A stretch of DNA of 15,035 nt from Armatimonadota bacterium (GTDB taxonomy: Bacteria; Armatimonadota; Armatimonadia; Armatimonadales; Armatimonadaceae), in NCBI GenBank assembly GCA_014381035.1, contig JACMIS010000020.1, positions 1 through 15,035 of the forward strand. Reading direction: 5' to 3'. Position 1 is the stretch's first letter; each line of letters begins with the position of its first letter. This document shows, piece after piece, positions 12,430 through 15,035 of this stretch. The notes below the pieces were generated by a model that was not told the origin of the DNA, did no database searches, and saw only the letters and a list, made by a program, of their open reading frames with translations. The position numbers and the translations under genes were made by a program.

Positions 12430-14871
12430 ATGAGCATCGAATCACCCCTCATAGTAGCGGGGACCATTGTGCGATTTCCCGGTCTACCGCTTTTCCGAAT
12501 GCTTCCTGCCATCGCCGCATGGACGCTATTGACCGGATGCGGGCGCGACGCAGCAAACGCCGCCGATCTGGTAGCGGTGCAACCGCTCACCGACAGAATT
12601 GTCATGGTGCATTTCGATGACGGCTACGTCGAACACCACCGGAAGGGTCAACCGCGCTCGGCGGAAAAAGTGGTCACGGTGCCGCTCGATGTGCGTCTCG
12701 CCGCCCTCCCTCGCAGTTACGCCATTTCCAGCACGGACGACCCGGCGTTCAAAAAACCACTGGTGCCGGTGCGGGTCGGACGCAAAAGCAAAGGCACAGA
12801 GTTCGCGTGGTTCACCGACAAATTCGAGAACGGGCGCGTCGTCAACAGCCGCCCCGACCACGCCGCCGAACACTGGCTGTACCTTCAGTTGCCCGCGCCG
12901 CTGAAACCGGGCAGAACATACACGATCCGCACGAACGGCTTGACAACGAAACAGCCGACCCGGACTCTGACATATTCCGCCGCCAAGTCACGCTCCGAAG
13001 CGGTACACGTCAACACGCTCGGCTACGTCCCGGACGCGCCGGAAAAGTTCGCCTATGTGTATCACTGGATGGGCGACGGGGGTTCGCTGGATCTCAAACC
13101 GGTCGAGGGCAAGCCGTTTCACGTCGTAGACACCAAGACTGGCAACCGAGTGTTGACCGGCGCGGTGCGTTTCCGACGGGCGAAAACCGCCGAGGAGACC
13201 TTTCACAAGACCGATTCGCCGCCGCACGGCAACTTTCTGAACGCCGACGTTTGGGAATGCGATTTTTCCACCCTGAGGAAGCCGGGTACCTATGTCGTCG
13301 CGGTCGAGGGCGTCGGCTGTTCGTGGCAGTTCCGCGTCCATCCCGACATTTACCGCGAAGCGTTCCGCACGGTAGCGCGGGGCTTGTACCACAACCGCTC
13401 CGGCATCGCACTGACCAAACCGTACACAGAGTTTGAGCGACCCGCGCCCCACCATCCGAAAAATACGCCGGGCTTCGCGAACAAACTACGCTACACCCGA
13501 GTGCGCTTTCAGGACTGGGGCAGCGAAGGCGGCGACGCCAGGAAACTGATGGCGGAATCGCCAGGCAATCTGGAGGACGCGTGGGGGTGGTATCAGGATG
13601 CGGGCGACTGGGACGGCTACTATTCCCACCTGCGTCCCGCCCAGGAACTGCTACTCGTTTTCGAAATGGGACACAAGAAATTCGCCGACAACGAACTGAA
13701 CCTGCCCGAGTCCGGGAACGGCATACCCGACATCGTGGACGAGGCAGCCTGGTTACCCCGGTTCTGCTATCGCCTCCGGCACGAACTGCTTCGCAAGAAA
13801 TGGGGCACCGGCGGGATCGGCTTGCGCGTTGCGGGCGATGCATTCGGGAGCGACGAGGGCACAAACCCCGACGGTTCCAAATTCGGGCGACCGAGTTACG
13901 AGGATACAGATCGCGTGTACATGGTGTCGGGCGAGGATGCACGCTCCTCCTACCGCTATGCGGGCGTCGCCGCAAGCCTGGCGCACGCGTATAAACTTGC
14001 TGGTGTGAAGTCCGACCCGGACGGGATCGACTGGGAAAAGGAAGCCCGCGAATCGTATGCGTGGGCGCAGAAAAATACCCGCCCGACAGACGATAAAGAC
14101 AACATCCGCCAGCCACGCTCGTATGCCGCCGCCGCACTGTTCCGCCTTTCCGGCGACAAGTCGTTCGAGGCGCAGTTTATCCAGGACACGGAGTCGGTCA
14201 AACCCGATTCGGTGATTTATGAGGAAGACGCCTATGGGCCGTTCATTTACGCGCTCGGCGGCAACGGCGAAAGCGACGCGAAGCGCGACCCGGCGACACT
14301 TTCGCGTATTCGTGCCGCCGTGTTGCGCACTGCGGACGAAACAATGCTCGCAACGTCCGCGAAACGCGCCCTGCGCTGGGGCGGCAACTTCTATTTCCCG
14401 ATGCTGGTCGGGCAACAGACCACGCCGCTCGTTCTGGAGGGCGCGGTCGGCTACACGCTGACGAAAACCACGGAGCCGGACCGCGCCCGCAAATACCGCG
14501 CCGCGCTCTATACGACGTGCGATTATTTCCTCGGCACGAACGCGCTGAACCAGACCTGGGTAACCGGACTCGGACCACGTTACCCGACCGAGATTTTCCA
14601 CATGGACGGCTGGTACAACGGAAAGAACAAATTCCATCCCGGCTTGATCCCGTACAGCCCGTGGCTCAAAGGAACGGACCCTGGCGCGGGTCCCTGGTCG
14701 TCCGATTGGGGCAACAAGACGGTGTACCCCGCCATCGACGAGTGGCCCGGGAACGAACGCTGGTGGAATAACCGTTGCTCGCCCATGGGAAGCGAGTTCA
14801 CGATCCACCAGAACACGGGTCCGGCGGCTGCCATCTTCGGATTCCTGTGCGCCGACTTGCCTTCCCGGTAG
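12430..14871 (+). CDS. Glycoside hydrolase family 9 enzyme, probable lipoprotein
   Basis: Exported beta-glycanase or exo-glycosidase of the GH9 (cellulase E) family, 813 residues. The N-terminus has a hydrophobic stretch ending LLTGC at about 34-38, a lipobox, so membrane anchoring by lipidation is likely. Residues about 45-187 form a beta-rich module (DRIVMVHFDDGYVEHH...WLYLQLPAPLKPGRTYTI). About 190-305 is the CelD-N Ig-like domain (VHVNTLGYVPDAPEKFAYV). The (alpha/alpha)6 catalytic domain follows, with WYQDAGDWDGYY (Asp-390 and Asp-393, the DAGD nucleophile/base motif), LPESGNGIPDIVDEAAWLPRF, DYFLGTNALNQTWVTGLG, and GSEFTIHQNTGPAAAIFGFL, where Glu-789 is the expected acid. The usual His-His-Arg motif after TGxG is replaced by EIFHMDGWYNG, so the substrate subsite may differ from classical endoglucanases. 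Start at 12430 follows a -10 box; an internal ATG at 12499 would give a signal with no basic residue. Specificity cannot be set from sequence. Confidence 0.9.
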   Translation: MSIESPLIVAGTIVRFPGLPLFRMLPAIAAWTLLTGCGRDAANAADLVAVQPLTDRIVMVHFDDGYVEHHRKGQPRSAEKVVTVPLDVRLAALPRSYAISSTDDPAFKKPLVPVRVGRKSKGTEFAWFTDKFENGRVVNSRPDHAAEHWLYLQLPAPLKPGRTYTIRTNGLTTKQPTRTLTYSAAKSRSEAVHVNTLGYVPDAPEKFAYVYHWMGDGGSLDLKPVEGKPFHVVDTKTGNRVLTGAVRFRRAKTAEETFHKTDSPPHGNFLNADVWECDFSTLRKPGTYVVAVEGVGCSWQFRVHPDIYREAFRTVARGLYHNRSGIALTKPYTEFERPAPHHPKNTPGFANKLRYTRVRFQDWGSEGGDARKLMAESPGNLEDAWGWYQDAGDWDGYYSHLRPAQELLLVFEMGHKKFADNELNLPESGNGIPDIVDEAAWLPRFCYRLRHELLRKKWGTGGIGLRVAGDAFGSDEGTNPDGSKFGRPSYEDTDRVYMVSGEDARSSYRYAGVAASLAHAYKLAGVKSDPDGIDWEKEARESYAWAQKNTRPTDDKDNIRQPRSYAAAALFRLSGDKSFEAQFIQDTESVKPDSVIYEEDAYGPFIYALGGNGESDAKRDPATLSRIRAAVLRTADETMLATSAKRALRWGGNFYFPMLVGQQTTPLVLEGAVGYTLTKTTEPDRARKYRAALYTTCDYFLGTNALNQTWVTGLGPRYPTEIFHMDGWYNGKNKFHPGLIPYSPWLKGTDPGAGPWSSDWGNKTVYPAIDEWPGNERWWNNRCSPMGSEFTIHQNTGPAAAIFGFLCADLPSR

Positions 14872-14882
14872 AATTCGCTTTC

Positions 14883-14924
14883 GCCCCCCCCGCCCCCTCC
14901 GGGGGAGCACTCCCCGTGGGGGGC
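14883..14924. terminator. C/G-rich hairpin cluster after the GH9 gene
   Basis: Twelve bases after the GH9 stop, GGGGAG (14902-14907) and CTCCCC (14910-14915) form a tight hairpin. Alternatively CCCCC (14893-14897) pairs with GGGGG (14901-14905), and an outer GCCCCCC/GGGGGGC can close the whole block. No T run follows. It could end transcription or be a palindromic repeat. The remaining bases up to 15016 show nothing I can name. Confidence 0.4.
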
Positions 14925-15016
14925 AACCTTACGTTGCATCGTGTATGGGGCTACACGGATTCGTCGCACGATTCGACTTAGCCCGTGCTGTTTTCCCGCG
15001 ATTGCGCCGGTCCTTC

Positions 15017-15035
15017 TCCCACACTCTGTGTGGGA
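15017..15035. repeat. 8-bp inverted repeat at the window end
   Basis: TCCCACAC (15017-15024) and GTGTGGGA (15028-15035) flank a three-base loop. The structure touches the window edge and may be longer. It could be a terminator for a gene beyond the edge or another dispersed palindrome. Confidence 0.5.

Noticed and set aside
13094..14137. Minus-strand open frame of 347 codons opposite GH9
   Set aside because: Extremely Arg- and Pro-rich translation with no recognisable motif; a shadow of the GH9 frame.
13753..14910. Long minus-strand open frame of 385 codons opposite the GH9 gene
   Set aside because: It is antisense to a clearly conserved catalytic domain, has an Arg/Gly-rich composition typical of shadow frames in GC-rich DNA, and shows no domain motif.
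1..15035. tRNA, rRNA, CRISPR array, insertion sequence or prophage
   Set aside because: No cloverleaf-like segment with the conserved T-arm, no rRNA-like stretch, no regularly spaced direct repeats and no transposase or integrase motif were seen by eye.

Overview
The window is about 15 kb of moderately GC-rich bacterial chromosome. It holds ten genes: the 5' end of leuS and nine complete genes. No rRNA, tRNA, CRISPR array, transposase or phage gene was seen. A copper-amine-oxidase-N-like 'stalk' surface protein, a PfkB adenosine-kinase-type enzyme, a GT-C type membrane glycosyltransferase, a large GH9 lipoprotein-like enzyme and several genes with a -10 box almost touching the start codon together suggest Armatimonadota or a neighbouring free-living polysaccharide-degrading lineage. 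That placement is inference; no marker gene here fixes it.

Layout. leuS runs leftward off the window from 275. To its right, rightward, are a secreted stalk/Ig-like protein (546-2222), a PfkB sugar/nucleoside kinase (2315-3328) and a multi-membrane-span GT-C type protein (3389-5398). A leftward aldo-keto reductase (5495-6418) converges on the last of these. From the divergent promoter region near 6420-6517 a signal-anchored protein of unknown function (6518-7903) runs rightward, followed by a Fur-family regulator (7967-8482) with its own operator-like palindrome. A leftward, translationally overlapping two-component pair converges on fur: a soluble GAF histidine kinase (9900-11387) and an NtrC-type AAA+ response regulator (8531-9916) that ends without a DNA-binding HTH. 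Rightward again come a SAM-dependent methyltransferase (11567-12403) and a GH9 family glycoside hydrolase (12430-14871). The final 164 bases hold only hairpins.

The genes look like a mosaic of housekeeping, cell-surface and regulatory functions rather than one pathway. The clear functional unit is the kinase/regulator pair. The strongest unexplained signal is a family of palindromic intergenic elements whose arms contain the TAG stop codons of the flanking genes. Both convergent gene pairs in the window end this way, and the two copies share a near-identical sequence that includes the last coding codon. A related observation is a 45-base inverted-repeat block sitting exactly in frame inside the membrane glycosyltransferase gene. 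The response regulator that lacks its HTH stops inside one of these elements, which raises the possibility that such elements reshape gene 3' ends.
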